Shown here in pieces: positions 1 through 8,393 of a DNA stretch of 32,872 nucleotides. The position numbers were made by a program, and so were the translations under genes. Positions within the stretch are counted from its first letter, which is position 1, and the number at the start of each line of letters is the position of its first letter. The notes under the pieces are model-generated. The model did no database searches and was not told where the DNA came from. It saw only the letters and a list, made by a program, of their open reading frames with translations. The stretch is from Pseudomonadota bacterium (lineage in GTDB: Bacteria > Pseudomonadota > Gammaproteobacteria > Burkholderiales > SG8-39), in contig JAFEDL010000031.1 in the NCBI GenBank assembly GCA_018241645.1, positions 5,751 to 38,622 on the forward strand. Reading direction: 5' to 3'.

Positions 1-515
1 GCGTCCTTGAACATCTCCCCCGAGATGTGGACCGAAGTGCCCGTGCCCGGGGAGGAGAAATTGAGCTTGCCCGGGTTGGCCTTGGCGTAGGCGATCAGTT
101 CCTTCACGTCGTGCACCGGCAGCGAGGGATTCACCGCGATGATGTTTGCGGTCGCGCCGAGCATGGTGATTCCGGCGAAGTCGCGCAGCACGTCGTAGGG
201 CAGCTTCTTGAACACGCTCGGCTGGATCGCGTGCGTGGAACTCGGCCCCAGGCAAAGCGTGTAGCCGTCGGGGGCGGACTTGGCGACAAAGTCCGAGCCG
301 ATCTGGCCGTCGGCGCCGGGCCTGGTCTCGATGACCATCTTCCACCCGGCGTTCTCCATGATCTTCTGCGCCACGACCCGCCCCACGAAGTCCGAGGTGC
401 CGCCCGGGGCGAACGGGCTGATGATCGTGATGACCTTGGCGGGGAACTGCTGCGCCTGCGCCGTCGTGCCTGCCGCAACCAGCGCCAGTACTGCGAGCTT
501 CATGGATATCTTCAT
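1..515 (-). CDS. Bug/TctC-family tripartite tricarboxylate transporter receptor, N-terminal 171 residues
   Basis: This is the first 171 residues of a periplasmic solute-binding protein of the Bug (TctC) family; the C-terminal part lies beyond the left edge. After a signal peptide ending around TTAQAQ come the family landmarks: an SPFAPGGTSDFVGR stretch (usually PFPPGGxxDxxAR), an NAGWKMVIETRPGADG segment, the SAPDGYTL motif and the AYAKANPGKL motif. Such receptors capture organic acids or other carboxylated compounds. The start at 515 is chosen because a purine-rich Shine-Dalgarno (GAGGGAGAGG) lies just upstream; the ATG at 503 is an in-frame alternative. No TctA/TctB membrane subunit is visible here, as is usual for the many orphan Bug receptors of Burkholderiales. 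It is divergent from the acyl-CoA synthetase at 640, so its ligand may be the acid activated there (inference). Confidence 0.93.
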   Translation of the reverse strand, partial: MKISMKLAVLALVAAGTTAQAQQFPAKVITIISPFAPGGTSDFVGRVVAQKIMENAGWKMVIETRPGADGQIGSDFVAKSAPDGYTLCLGPSSTHAIQPSVFKKLPYDVLRDFAGITMLGATANIIAVNPSLPVHDVKELIAYAKANPGKLNFSSPGTGTSVHISGEMFKD

Positions 516-548
516 GGCCTCTCCCTCTTTTGCAGAACGAATCCGCGG

Positions 549-578
549 TTGATTCAATGGTGGCGTGTCGCCTACTAT
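549..578 (+). promoter_or_regulatory. candidate promoter for the acyl-CoA synthetase
   Basis: TTGATT (549-554) and TACTAT (573-578) are separated by 18 bases in the divergent spacer, giving a leader of about 55 bases before the ATG at 640. It is a sequence match only. The nearby TTGATTCAA is almost self-complementary and could be part of an operator. Confidence 0.35.
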
Positions 579-639
579 CGGTCAAGCAAGGCACGTACCA
601 TCCGCCGCCCGAAATCGCGCAGTCCCAACCGGATCCCCG

Positions 640-2781
640 ATGAGCCAGCAAGCCCTGACGCCGCTGATGCGGCCGCGCTCCATCGCCGTGCTCGGCGCCT
701 CGCCGCGCCCGAATACGCTCGGCAACAACGCCGTCGCCAACCTGCAGCGCTTCGGCTACGCGGGCGCCATTTTCCCGGTCCATCCGAGCGCGCCGGAGGT
801 GGTCGGCCTCAAGGCCTATGCAAACATTGCATCGCTGCCCGAAGCGCCCGACTGCGCCGTCGTGGCGCTGTCCTCCGACAAGGTGCTCGCCACGCTCGAG
901 GAGGCCGCCGGGCGCGGGGTGCGCGCGGCCGTCGTGTTCGCCAGCGGGTTCGCCGAGGCCGACGCCGCCGGCCGGGCGCTGCAGGAGGAACTGCAGGCGC
1001 TGTGCGAACGCACCGGGCTGGTGGTGTGCGGCCCGAACTGCCTCGGCCTCGTCAACGTCACGGCGCGCATCTCGCTCTACAGCTCCTCGGTGCCCGAAGG
1101 CCTGCGCGCGGGCGGCCTGGCGGTGGTCTCCCATTCGGGCTCGGGCTGCATCGCGTTGTCCACGCTCGGGCGCTTCGGCATGTCCTACATGGTGTCGGCC
1201 GGCAACTCGGCCGTGGTGGACATGGCCGGGTACCTCGAATTCCTCGCCACCGACGCATCCACCCGCGTGGCGGCCCTCTTCATGGAGCAGATGCGCGACC
1301 CCGGAAGGTTCGCGAAGGCCATGGCCGCGATGCACGCCGCAGGCAAGCCCGTGGTCGCGCTCAAGGTCGGGCGCTCCCGGAAGGGCGCCGCCGCCTCGGC
1401 CGCGCACACCGGCTCGCTCGCGGGGTCCGGCGAGGCCTATGCCGACTTCTTCCGTCGCACCGGCGTGATCGGCGTCGACGACCTCGACGAGATGGCCGAG
1501 AGCATCGCGCTGATGCTCGCGGTGAAGAAGCTGCCGCGCGGCGACGGCCTGGGGATGATCTCGGTGAGCGGCGGCGAGACCGCGATGCTCTGCGATGTGG
1601 CGGACCGCACCGGCGTGAGGCTGCCCGACCCGGCCGAGGAGACCAAGGCGAGGCTGCGGACCGCCCTGCCCGGCTTCGGCACCGCCTCGAACCCGCTCGA
1701 CGCCACGGGCAACGCCGTGTACGACGTGTCGGTCTATGAGGCCTGCATGGACGCGCTTGCCTCCGATCCCGGCATCGCGCTGGTGGCCGTCGCGCAGGAC
1801 TGCTCGCCGGGGCTGTCCAAGCTCGGCTCCGGCAATTACCGGCGCATCGCCGAAAAGGTCGCGGCCGTCGCGGCGCGCCTCGACAAGCCGGTGGCGTTCT
1901 TCAATCCCGCCGCGGGCGGCATGCACCCGTTCGTGATCGAGCCGTTCGAGAACACCGATGTCGCCGTCATGCAGGGCACGCGTGGGAGCCTCCTCGCCAT
2001 CCGCAGGCTGTTCGAATACGCTGAATTCACGCGGGCGGGGCGCGCGGGCAGGGAAACTTCCCCGGCCGCCGTCAGGCCCGATCCCGCCTGGCGGGCCCGC
2101 CTTGGGACGGGCGCACCCTTCACCGAGCGCGAGGGCAAGCAATTCCTGTCCGCGCACGGCATACCGGTGACGCGCGAATCGCTCGCGACCTCCGAGGACG
2201 AAGCCGTCGCCGCAGCCGCGACCCTCGGCTATCCCGTGGTGCTCAAGGTCGAGTCGGCCGGGATCGCGCACAAGACCGAAGTCGGCGGCGTCCGGGTCGG
2301 CCTCGCCGACGCGGGCGCGGTGGCCGCGGCCTATCGCGGAATCCTCGCCTCCGTGAAGGCGAAGGCCCCGAACGCCTCCGTCGCCGGCATCGTCGTGCAG
2401 GAAATGGTTTCGGGCGGCGTCGAGATGATCGCGGGCCTGTCGCAGTGCGCGCCGTTCGGCATGGGCGTGGTCACCGGCACCGGCGGCGTGCTCGTCGAAC
2501 TCGTGAAGGATGCGTCGCTGGCCCTGGCGCCGCTCGACCGCGCCCGCGCGCTCGAACTGATCGCCTCGACGCGCGCGAACAAGCTCCTCGAAGGGTTCCG
2601 GGGTGCGCAACCGGCCGACGTCGAGGCGTTTGCCGGCGTGCTGGTGGCGCTGTCCTCCATCGCCATGGCCTACGGCGACCTCCTCGAAGCCATCGACCTC
2701 AACCCCGTTTCGGTACTGCCCGCAGGGCGCGGCGTGCGCGTCCTCGATGCACTGATCATTCCCCAGAAGCCCTCACTTTGA
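640..2781 (+). CDS. NDP-forming acyl-CoA synthetase (acetate-CoA ligase family), alpha-beta fusion
   Basis: A 713-residue single-chain acyl-CoA synthetase of the ADP/NDP-forming type, which makes an acyl-CoA from a carboxylic acid, CoA and ATP through a phosphohistidine. Domain order: CoA-binding Rossmann domain (about 10-135, with VLGASPRP near the start), two succinyl-CoA-ligase-like flavodoxin domains (about 155-460) and a C-terminal ATP-grasp domain (about 495-705, with VVLKVESAGIAHKTEVGGV). The likely phosphorylated His is residue 256 in AAHTGSLAGS. The start MSQQALTP at 640 is preferred to an upstream ATG at 565, because the extra 25 residues have no family character and overlap a possible promoter. 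It is followed 11 bases later by the enoyl-CoA hydratase gene, so the two are probably one catabolic operon. The substrate cannot be read from sequence. Confidence 0.9.
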   Translation: MSQQALTPLMRPRSIAVLGASPRPNTLGNNAVANLQRFGYAGAIFPVHPSAPEVVGLKAYANIASLPEAPDCAVVALSSDKVLATLEEAAGRGVRAAVVFASGFAEADAAGRALQEELQALCERTGLVVCGPNCLGLVNVTARISLYSSSVPEGLRAGGLAVVSHSGSGCIALSTLGRFGMSYMVSAGNSAVVDMAGYLEFLATDASTRVAALFMEQMRDPGRFAKAMAAMHAAGKPVVALKVGRSRKGAAASAAHTGSLAGSGEAYADFFRRTGVIGVDDLDEMAESIALMLAVKKLPRGDGLGMISVSGGETAMLCDVADRTGVRLPDPAEETKARLRTALPGFGTASNPLDATGNAVYDVSVYEACMDALASDPGIALVAVAQDCSPGLSKLGSGNYRRIAEKVAAVAARLDKPVAFFNPAAGGMHPFVIEPFENTDVAVMQGTRGSLLAIRRLFEYAEFTRAGRAGRETSPAAVRPDPAWRARLGTGAPFTEREGKQFLSAHGIPVTRESLATSEDEAVAAAATLGYPVVLKVESAGIAHKTEVGGVRVGLADAGAVAAAYRGILASVKAKAPNASVAGIVVQEMVSGGVEMIAGLSQCAPFGMGVVTGTGGVLVELVKDASLALAPLDRARALELIASTRANKLLEGFRGAQPADVEAFAGVLVALSSIAMAYGDLLEAIDLNPVSVLPAGRGVRVLDALIIPQKPSL

Positions 2782-2792
2782 AAGGACCTGCC

Positions 2793-3599
2793 ATGGCCAC
2801 CTATTCCACGATCACCCTCGAGCGCGAAGGCATCCTCGCGATCCTCACGCTCAACCGCCCGGACAAGATGAACTCGCTGTCGGACCAGCTGCTGGCCGAC
2901 GTCCGCGGCGCGATGGCCGAGCTGGAGCCGGACGAGTCGGTGCGCGCGCTCATCATCACCGGCAACGGCAGGGCGTTCAGCGCCGGCTTCGACATCGCCC
3001 CGCGCGAGAAGCCCCGCACCACCGTGCAGGACTGGCGCGACCACGCCAAGGACGGCAACGAGACCTGGCTCAAGATCTGGAAGTCGCGCCTGCCGGTGGT
3101 GGCGGCGATCAACGGGTATTGCCTCGGCGGCGGCTGCGACCTGTCCATGACCTGCGACTACACGGTCGCGGCCGACACCGCGCAGTTCGGCGAGCCGGAG
3201 ATCGAGTTCTGCTCCGCCCCGCCTTTCCTGATCATGCCCTGGGTCGTCGGCATGAAGCACACCAAGGAACTGCTGCTGCTGGGAGAGCGCGTGAGCGCGC
3301 AGGAAGCGCACCGCATGGGGCTGGTGAACCGGGTCGTGCCGGCCGCGGAACTGATGGCGGAGGCGAGGAAGATCGCCCTGCGCCTCGGCCGCCTGCCCGC
3401 CATCGCGATGAAGCAGAACAAGGAGGCGATCAACCGCGCCTACGACATGCGCGGGCTGATGGCCAACATCGACTACGGCCAGGAAATGTTCTGCCTGACC
3501 TCCATGGCCCCCTCCCCCGAGGGCGCGGCGTTCCGCAAGGTAGCGAAGGAACAGGGCCTCAAGGCGGCGATCAAGTGGCGCGACGAGCAGTTCCGGTGA
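2793..3599 (+). CDS. enoyl-CoA hydratase/isomerase family protein with altered active-site segment
   Basis: A 268-residue crotonase-fold protein. The oxyanion-hole region GRAFSAGFDI (59-68) and the NGYCLGGGCDLSMTCD segment (107-122) place it in the enoyl-CoA hydratase/isomerase superfamily. Of the two acids used by classical hydratases, the second is present (Glu136 in GEPEI) but the first is Asp116 instead of Glu. The usual PGAGGTQRL loop is replaced by SAPPFLIMPW (141-150). It may therefore be an isomerase, a hydratase of unusual acyl-CoAs or another crotonase-type enzyme. The Shine-Dalgarno AAAGGA lies just upstream, overlapping the end of the acyl-CoA synthetase stop codon, so translation is probably linked. 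Its substrate is presumably the CoA thioester made by that synthetase (inference). Confidence 0.88.
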   Translation: MATYSTITLEREGILAILTLNRPDKMNSLSDQLLADVRGAMAELEPDESVRALIITGNGRAFSAGFDIAPREKPRTTVQDWRDHAKDGNETWLKIWKSRLPVVAAINGYCLGGGCDLSMTCDYTVAADTAQFGEPEIEFCSAPPFLIMPWVVGMKHTKELLLLGERVSAQEAHRMGLVNRVVPAAELMAEARKIALRLGRLPAIAMKQNKEAINRAYDMRGLMANIDYGQEMFCLTSMAPSPEGAAFRKVAKEQGLKAAIKWRDEQFR

Positions 3600-3604
3600 G
3601 GGTC

Positions 3605-3610
3605 TAGAAT
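3605..3610 (+). promoter_or_regulatory. -10-like element upstream of yajQ
   Basis: TAGAAT lies immediately after the enoyl-CoA hydratase stop codon, 34 bases before the yajQ ATG. It suggests that yajQ has its own promoter. No convincing -35 is seen. Confidence 0.35.
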
Positions 3611-3644
3611 GCGCCATTGCCCCGAAGCGGAAGGGAAAAAAGCC

Positions 3645-4130
3645 ATGCCCTCGTTCGACATCGTTTCCGAACCGAACAAGCAGGAAGTGAAGAACGCCAT
3701 CGAGCAGGCCAACAAGGAAGTTTCGACGCGCTTCGACTTCAAGGGCACCGACTCGCGCTTCGAACTGAAGGAGCTCGAGATCACGGCCTACGCCGACAGC
3801 GAGGCCAGGCTCGACCAGGTGCTCGAGGTCATGCGCGTCAAGCTCGCCAAGCGCGGCGTGGACATCCGCTACCTGGAGATGAACGACCCGGAAAAGATCG
3901 GCGGCGAACGGGTAAAGCGGGTGATCTCGGTCAAGACCGGCGTGCCCACCGAAAAGGCCAAGGCCATCGCCAAGCTGATCAAGGAGGCCAAGATCAAGGT
4001 CACCACCAGCATCCAGGGCGACGCGCTGCGCGTGCAGGGCGCCAAGCGCGACGACCTGCAGGCGGCCATCCAGCTGGTCAAGAGCAAGGTCGAGGACATC
4101 CCCCTGCAGTTCAACAATTTCCGGGATTAG
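3645..4130 (+). CDS. yajQ: YajQ family cyclic-di-GMP-binding protein
   Basis: A 161-residue protein of the YajQ family, of normal length. It starts with the conserved MPSFDIVSE and contains VSTRFDFKGT and a GDALRVQGAKRDDLQ segment near the C-terminus. YajQ proteins have two RRM-like/ferredoxin-like folds; some bind cyclic di-GMP and act as transcription co-regulators (XC_3703 of Xanthomonas), and they also bind nucleic acid. The start at 3645 is set by the conserved N-terminus and a purine-rich GAAGGGAAAAAA tract just upstream; the in-frame ATG at 3609 would add 12 non-conserved residues. It is followed by a bidirectional terminator and converges with the amidotransferase gene. Confidence 0.95.
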   Translation: MPSFDIVSEPNKQEVKNAIEQANKEVSTRFDFKGTDSRFELKELEITAYADSEARLDQVLEVMRVKLAKRGVDIRYLEMNDPEKIGGERVKRVISVKTGVPTEKAKAIAKLIKEAKIKVTTSIQGDALRVQGAKRDDLQAAIQLVKSKVEDIPLQFNNFRD

Positions 4131-4135
4131 TCCGG

Positions 4136-4160
4136 AAAGCCCGCTCCTGGAGCGGGTTTC
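4136..4160 (+). terminator. bidirectional intrinsic terminator between yajQ and the amidotransferase
   Basis: The inverted repeat CCCGCTCC-T-GGAGCGGG (4140-4156) is flanked by AAAG on the left and TTT on the right. It begins 9 bases after the yajQ stop. Because it is symmetrical, it can serve both converging genes. The T-run is short, so efficiency may be moderate. Confidence 0.7.
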
Positions 4161-4170
4161 CCGGCAATTT

Positions 4171-4188
4171 TGTACTGGTACCGGTACA
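4171..4188. repeat. 18-bp near-palindrome built from three GTAC units
   Basis: The sequence TGTACTGGTACCGGTACA is self-complementary except for one symmetric pair of positions. GTAC occurs at 4172, 4178 and 4184, each 6 bases apart. It sits between the terminator and the stop codon of the amidotransferase. Function unknown; possibly a protein-binding site, a modification site or part of a repeat family. Confidence 0.5.
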
Positions 4189-4189
4189 C

Positions 4190-4897
4190 TCAGCCCTTGG
4201 CGAGGCCGCTGATCCAGCGGTCGTACAGCCGGTCGGCGACATGGTTCAGGTTGGCCAGCCGCACGTCGATGTCGACTTCCATTTCCTCGGGCTTCTGCAC
4301 GCCGGGGCTGTCGGACGCGTCGATCTCGTCGCGCCCGCCGGTGTACCAGGCCCGGATCATCTCGGCGGTCATCTCGACGTGGCACTGCAGCCCCAGGTGC
4401 TTGCCGACCACGAATCCCTGGTTGGGGCAGTAGGCCGACGCCGCGATGCGCGTGCCGCCCGGCGGGATGGTGAAGGTCTCGCCGTGCCAGTGGAAGGAGG
4501 TGAAGGGCTCCAGGCCGCCGAACCATTCGCGCGCCACGGCGTTGTCCGGGATGCGCACCTCGCCCCAGCCGATTTCCTTCACCGGGTTGGGCCCGACGCT
4601 GCCGCCCAGGGCCTTGGACATGAGCTGGCCGCCGAGGCAGTGGCCGATCACGGGCACGTCCTTCCTGACCGCCTCGCGGATCAGCTCGAGCAGCGACGGG
4701 ATCCAGGGCAGCGGGTCGTTCACGCTCATCGGGCCGCCCATCAGCGCGACCCCGGAAAAGTCGCGCACGTTCTTCGGCACGTGTTCGCCGGTATCCATCG
4801 CCACCAGCTTCCAGGGAATCGATTTGCGCTCGAGGTATGTGGCAAAATAACCCGGGCCTTCGCTGCGGGCATGTCTGAAGATGGCGATCGGTTTCAT
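4190..4897 (-). CDS. class I glutamine amidotransferase (GMP synthase-like GATase domain protein)
   Basis: A 235-residue stand-alone class I glutamine amidotransferase domain. The nucleophile is Cys87 in VIGHCLGGQL, and the His-Glu pair is His173/Glu175 in GLQCHVEMT. MGGPMSVND (53-61) matches the oxyanion region. No synthase domain is attached, so the acceptor of the ammonia, or a gamma-glutamyl hydrolase role, cannot be told. The start MKPIAIFRHA at 4897 fits the family. The start codon overlaps the start region of the divergent protease gene. A TACAAT at 4927-4932 on this strand suggests a promoter with a leader of about 23 bases; no clear Shine-Dalgarno is present. At the 3' end it converges with yajQ. 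Confidence 0.87.
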   Translation of the reverse strand: MKPIAIFRHARSEGPGYFATYLERKSIPWKLVAMDTGEHVPKNVRDFSGVALMGGPMSVNDPLPWIPSLLELIREAVRKDVPVIGHCLGGQLMSKALGGSVGPNPVKEIGWGEVRIPDNAVAREWFGGLEPFTSFHWHGETFTIPPGGTRIAASAYCPNQGFVVGKHLGLQCHVEMTAEMIRAWYTGGRDEIDASDSPGVQKPEEMEVDIDVRLANLNHVADRLYDRWISGLAKG

Positions 4898-5579
4898 GCG
4901 GTGCCGGAGTCTGGTTGCGTCACTCGATTGTAAGTGGCCCGCCGCCGCTTTGCTCGTTTTGCAGCTTGCCGCCGCGCCCGCGGCATGGGCGGCCGACGTG
5001 GGCGTCATCGGCGTGTTCCCCGGCAAGGGGGCCGTCCTCGTCGTCGACGGCGGCGCCCCGCAGAGCGTGCGCATCGGCCAGAAGCTTGGCGGCATTACGC
5101 TGGTCTCGGTCGACAAGACTGGCGCCGTGATCGAGGATGAGGCCCGCCGCCGCCGCACCGTCCCCCTCGGGCAGCACCTGAACGGCGCGCCGTCGCCCAC
5201 CGGCCGGGCGCCTCAAGTCACGCTCTCGGCCGACAGCCGCGGGCAGTTCATCACCGAGAGCACCGTGAACGGCTCGCCGATGCGATTCATGGTCGACACC
5301 GGCGCGACCATGGTGTCGATCCCCGGCACCGAGGCGCGGCGCCTGGGGATCGACTTCTCCAAGGGCCAGAAGGGCGTGGCGCAGACTGCCAACGGCCCCG
5401 CACCGGTCTACCGCATCAAGCTCGACAGCGTGAAGGTCGGCGAGATCGAACTGCTGAACGTCGACGCCATCGTGCTGGACGGGGGCGGGCTCGCGCAGCC
5501 GCTGCTCGGCATGAGCTTCCTCAACCGCGTGGAGATGCGCCGCGAAGGCGACTCGATGACACTCGTGCGGAGGTTCTAG
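4881..5579 (+). CDS. retropepsin-like aspartic protease with signal peptide (TIGR02281-type)
   Basis: A 232-residue exported protein. Residues 1-38 form a signal peptide with hydrophobic core AALLVLQLAAAPAAWA. A basic region follows, and then a clan AA aspartic protease domain (about 112-232). The single catalytic motif is MVDTGATMV (137-145, Asp139), and LLGMSFLNRVEM is the matching C-terminal psi-loop segment. One motif per chain means it should work as a dimer. The second ATG at 4896 (MRCRS) is an equally good start; it would reduce the overlap with the divergent amidotransferase from 17 bases to 2. Neither start has a strong Shine-Dalgarno. The promoter must lie inside the amidotransferase gene, where AT-rich codons occur at about 4836-4850. 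Substrates are unknown. Confidence 0.85.
   Translation: MAIGFMRCRSLVASLDCKWPAAALLVLQLAAAPAAWAADVGVIGVFPGKGAVLVVDGGAPQSVRIGQKLGGITLVSVDKTGAVIEDEARRRRTVPLGQHLNGAPSPTGRAPQVTLSADSRGQFITESTVNGSPMRFMVDTGATMVSIPGTEARRLGIDFSKGQKGVAQTANGPAPVYRIKLDSVKVGEIELLNVDAIVLDGGGLAQPLLGMSFLNRVEMRREGDSMTLVRRF
4927..4932 (-). promoter_or_regulatory. -10-like element of the amidotransferase gene
   Basis: TACAAT on the minus strand, 29 bases before the ATG at 4897 and inside the divergent protease coding region. There is no recognisable -35. Confidence 0.3.
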
Positions 5580-5597
5580 CCCCGCTGGTCGCGCTCG

Positions 5598-6410
5598 CTA
5601 GGCGCGCTTGTCGCGCTCGATCAGCGCATACGCCGAGTGGTTGTGGATGGATTCGAAGTTCTCCGACTCCACCACGAATGCGTCGATGCGGTCGTCCAGG
5701 TTCAGCACCGCGGCCACGTCGCGCACCATGTCCTCGACGAACTTGGGATTGTCGTAGGCCCGCTCGGTGACGTACTTCTCGTCCGGGCGCTTGAGCAGCC
5801 CGTACAGCTCGCACGAAGCCTGCTTCTCGACGACCGCGACGATCTCCTCGATCCAGACGAAGTCGTTGGTCGTGGCGGTCACCGTGACGTGCGAGCGCTG
5901 GTTGTGCGCGCCGTAGTCGGAGATTTCCTTGGAGCAGGGGCACAGGCTCGTCACCGGCACCAGCACCCGCATCGAGAACACCGGCTTGCCCTGGCGGATC
6001 TCGCCGGCGAATGTGACCTCGTAGTCCATCAGGCTCCTCACGCCCGACACCGGCGCGGCCTTGTCGATGAAGTACGGGAAGGTCATTTCGATGCGGCCGT
6101 CCTGCGCCTCGAGTTTCGCGACCATCTCCTTCAGCATGACCTGGAAGGACTTGACCGTGATCTCCCGCTCGTGGGCGTTGAGGATCGCCACGAAGCGCGA
6201 CATGTGGGTGCCCTTGAAGTGCTGCGGCAGGCGCACGTACATGTTGAACATGGCGACGGTGTGCTGCACCCCCCCGCCCTGCTCCTGGATCTTGACGGGA
6301 TGGCGGATCGCCTTGATGCCGACTTTGTCGATCGCCAGCCGCCGGGTGTCGGCGGAATTCTGGACGTCGGGAATGGCGTCGGCTGTGATGCGCGGGTCTC
6401 TGGTATTCAT
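5598..6410 (-). CDS. folE2: GTP cyclohydrolase FolE2 (type IB)
   Basis: A 270-residue GTP cyclohydrolase of the metal-versatile type IB family, which converts GTP to 7,8-dihydroneopterin triphosphate, the first step of folate and queuosine synthesis. The zinc/active-site Cys lies in [10 protein letters not shown] (155-164), followed by [10 protein letters not shown] (166-175). The N-terminal [19 protein letters not shown] and the C-terminal ERDKRA fit full-length FolE2. It is 26 bases downstream of dxs and could be cotranscribed, but TATACT ends 7 bases before its ATG and there is no Shine-Dalgarno, so it may also have a leaderless promoter of its own. The queuosine gene queG is also in this window, at 13762-14832. 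Confidence 0.96.
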   Translation of the reverse strand: MNTRDPRITADAIPDVQNSADTRRLAIDKVGIKAIRHPVKIQEQGGGVQHTVAMFNMYVRLPQHFKGTHMSRFVAILNAHEREITVKSFQVMLKEMVAKLEAQDGRIEMTFPYFIDKAAPVSGVRSLMDYEVTFAGEIRQGKPVFSMRVLVPVTSLCPCSKEISDYGAHNQRSHVTVTATTNDFVWIEEIVAVVEKQASCELYGLLKRPDEKYVTERAYDNPKFVEDMVRDVAAVLNLDDRIDAFVVESENFESIHNHSAYALIERDKRA

Positions 6411-6417
6411 GGTGGCA

Positions 6418-6423
6418 AGTATA
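6418..6423 (-). promoter_or_regulatory. TATACT -10-like element 7 bases before folE2
   Basis: On the minus strand: TATACT, then seven bases (TGCCACC), then ATG. There is no Shine-Dalgarno, and transcription would start at or next to the A of the ATG. It overlaps the dxs-folE2 spacer. Confidence 0.5.
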
Positions 6424-6436
6424 ACATCCGACTAGA

Positions 6437-8281
6437 TTACTCGGATATTACCCCCTTGATCGATTTCACTATTCCGGCGCCGTCCAGGCCCAGCGAGGCC
6501 AGCAGCCGGGCCGGGTCGCCGTGGTCGATAAAGCGGTCGGGCAGCCCCAAGAGAAGAACACGGTTGCCCAGTTTGAGGGAAGCGAGCACTTCGCACACGG
6601 CGCCGCCCGCGCCGCCCGGCAGGGCGTGCTCCTCCACCGTGACGAGAATGTCGTGCGTTTCCGCCAAGGTGCGGATCAAGGCCTCATCCAGGGGCTTCAC
6701 GAAACGCATATTGGCGACCGTGGCGTCCAGCGCCTCGCCCGCCTCCAGGGCCGGCGCCAGCATTGCGCCGAAGGCCAGGATCGCGACCTTCTTACCCTGC
6801 CGGCGCACCTCGCCCTTGCCCACGGGCAGGCCCACGAGCGGGTTGTCCAGCGCCGCACCCGGCCCGCTGCCGCGCGGGTAGCGCACGGCCGAGGGCCCCG
6901 GCAGGTTGAGGCCTGTGGTGAGCATCTGGCGGCACTCGTCCTCGTCCGAAGGCGCCATGACGGTCATGTTCGGGATGCATCGCAGGAACGCGTAGTCGAA
7001 AGCGCCGTTGTGCGTGGCCCCGTCGCCGCCGACGATGCCGCCGCGGTCCAGCGCGAACACCACCGGCAGGTTCTGGATCGCCACGTCGTGGATCAGCTGG
7101 TCGTAGCCGCGTTGCAGGAAGGTCGAATAGATCGCCACCACCGGCCGCAGGCCCTCGCAGGCGAGGCCCGCCGCGAACGTGACCGCGTGCTGCTCGGCGA
7201 TGCCCACGTCGAAATACCGCTCGGGGTAGGCCCCCGAGAACTTCACCATGCCGGAGCCTTCGCGCATCGCCGGCGTGATCGCGACCATGCGCTTGTCCGC
7301 TGCGGCGACTTCGCACAGCCAGTCGCCGAACACCTGGCTGTAGGTGGGCTTGGCGCCGGAGGATTTCTGGATGCCCTCGGCCGGGTTGAATTTGCCCGGG
7401 CCGTGGTACAGGACCGGGTCGTCCTCGGCGAGCTTGTAGCCCTGGCCTTTCCTGGTGATGACGTGCAGGAACTGCGGGCCCTTGAGCTTCCTGATGTTGG
7501 CCAGCGTCGGCAGCAGCGCGTCGAGGTCGTGCCCGTCGATCGGGCCGATGTAGTTGAACCCGAACTCCTCGAACAGGGTGCTCGGCGTGACCATGCCCTT
7601 GACGTGCTCTTCCGCGCGCTTGGCCAGCTCCCACATCGCCGGCAGCCTCTTCAGCACGTGCTCGCTGTAGCGCTTGGCCGTGTCGTACATGCGGCCGGAC
7701 ATGAGGCGGGCCAGGTAATTGGTGAGCGCCCCGACCGGCGGGGAGATCGACATTTCGTTGTCGTTCAGCACCACCAGCAGGTCCACGTCCATGGTGCCGG
7801 CGTTGTTCATCGCCTCGAACGCCATGCCGGCCGACATCGCCCCGTCGCCGATCACGGCGATCGCATGGCGCTTCTCGCCCTTGAGACGGGCCGCCGCGGC
7901 CATGCCCAGCGCGGCCGAGATCGAGGTCGAGGAATGCGCGGTGCCGAACGCGTCGTACGCCGACTCGTCGCGCTTCGGGAAGCCCGACAGGCCGTCGGTC
8001 TGGCGCAGGGTGGACATGCGCTCGCGCCGCCCCGTCAGGATCTTGTGCGGATAGGTCTGGTGGCCCACGTCCCAGACGATCCGGTCCTCGGGCGTGTTGA
8101 ACACGTAATGCAGCGCGACGGACAGTTCGACCGTGCCCAGGTTCGACGACAGGTGACCGCCGGTCTTGGAGACCGAGTCGAGCACGTAGGCGCGCAGTTC
8201 GTCGGCCAGCTGCCCCAGCCCCTTGCGGTCGAGCTTGCGCAGGTCCGCGGGGTCGTTGATGGTCTTCAGCAGCTCGTACAT
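6437..8281 (-). CDS. dxs: 1-deoxy-D-xylulose-5-phosphate synthase
   Basis: A 614-residue thiamine-diphosphate enzyme that condenses pyruvate and glyceraldehyde 3-phosphate to DXP, the entry to the MEP isoprenoid pathway. Active-site His43 (GGHLSSNLG) and His73 ([10 protein letters not shown]) are present. The ThDP motif starts at GDGAMSAG (145-152) and ends at NDN (173-175). The pyrimidine-domain motif [15 protein letters not shown] and the C-terminal transketolase domain are intact. The start [15 protein letters not shown] at 8281 matches the usual betaproteobacterial N-terminus. The frame continues open to 8392, but those 37 Gly/Ala-rich residues are unlike the family. The 112 bases between ispA and this start carry no other gene. 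TACAAT ends 6 bases before the ATG. Confidence 0.97.
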   Translation of the reverse strand: MYELLKTINDPADLRKLDRKGLGQLADELRAYVLDSVSKTGGHLSSNLGTVELSVALHYVFNTPEDRIVWDVGHQTYPHKILTGRRERMSTLRQTDGLSGFPKRDESAYDAFGTAHSSTSISAALGMAAAARLKGEKRHAIAVIGDGAMSAGMAFEAMNNAGTMDVDLLVVLNDNEMSISPPVGALTNYLARLMSGRMYDTAKRYSEHVLKRLPAMWELAKRAEEHVKGMVTPSTLFEEFGFNYIGPIDGHDLDALLPTLANIRKLKGPQFLHVITRKGQGYKLAEDDPVLYHGPGKFNPAEGIQKSSGAKPTYSQVFGDWLCEVAAADKRMVAITPAMREGSGMVKFSGAYPERYFDVGIAEQHAVTFAAGLACEGLRPVVAIYSTFLQRGYDQLIHDVAIQNLPVVFALDRGGIVGGDGATHNGAFDYAFLRCIPNMTVMAPSDEDECRQMLTTGLNLPGPSAVRYPRGSGPGAALDNPLVGLPVGKGEVRRQGKKVAILAFGAMLAPALEAGEALDATVANMRFVKPLDEALIRTLAETHDILVTVEEHALPGGAGGAVCEVLASLKLGNRVLLLGLPDRFIDHGDPARLLASLGLDGAGIVKSIKGVISE

Positions 8282-8287
8282 GGCCGG

Positions 8288-8293
8288 ATTGTA
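8288..8293 (-). promoter_or_regulatory. TACAAT -10-like element 6 bases before dxs
   Basis: On the minus strand: TACAAT, then CCGGCC, then ATG. There is no Shine-Dalgarno at the normal distance. It predicts a leaderless dxs transcript in addition to read-through from xseB-ispA. Confidence 0.5.
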
Positions 8294-8393
8294 GTCCCCG
8301 GCCGCTGCCGCCCCTGCGGCGCCCGGCTCCCCGCGCGTTTCCCCGCGCAGTTCGCCGCCCATGTCGCCCGGGATGCCGGTCGCCGCGGCCACC

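Noticed and set aside
3609..3644. Upstream ATG start of yajQ at 3609
   Set aside because: It lies inside the TAGAAT region and adds 12 non-conserved residues. The conserved MPSFDIVSE begins at 3645.
5588..5619. Direct repeat GTCGCGCTCG, 22 bases apart, at the end of folE2
   Set aside because: It is 10 bases long in GC-rich sequence, with two copies only. One copy encodes part of the normal FolE2 C-terminus (ERD). It is probably chance.
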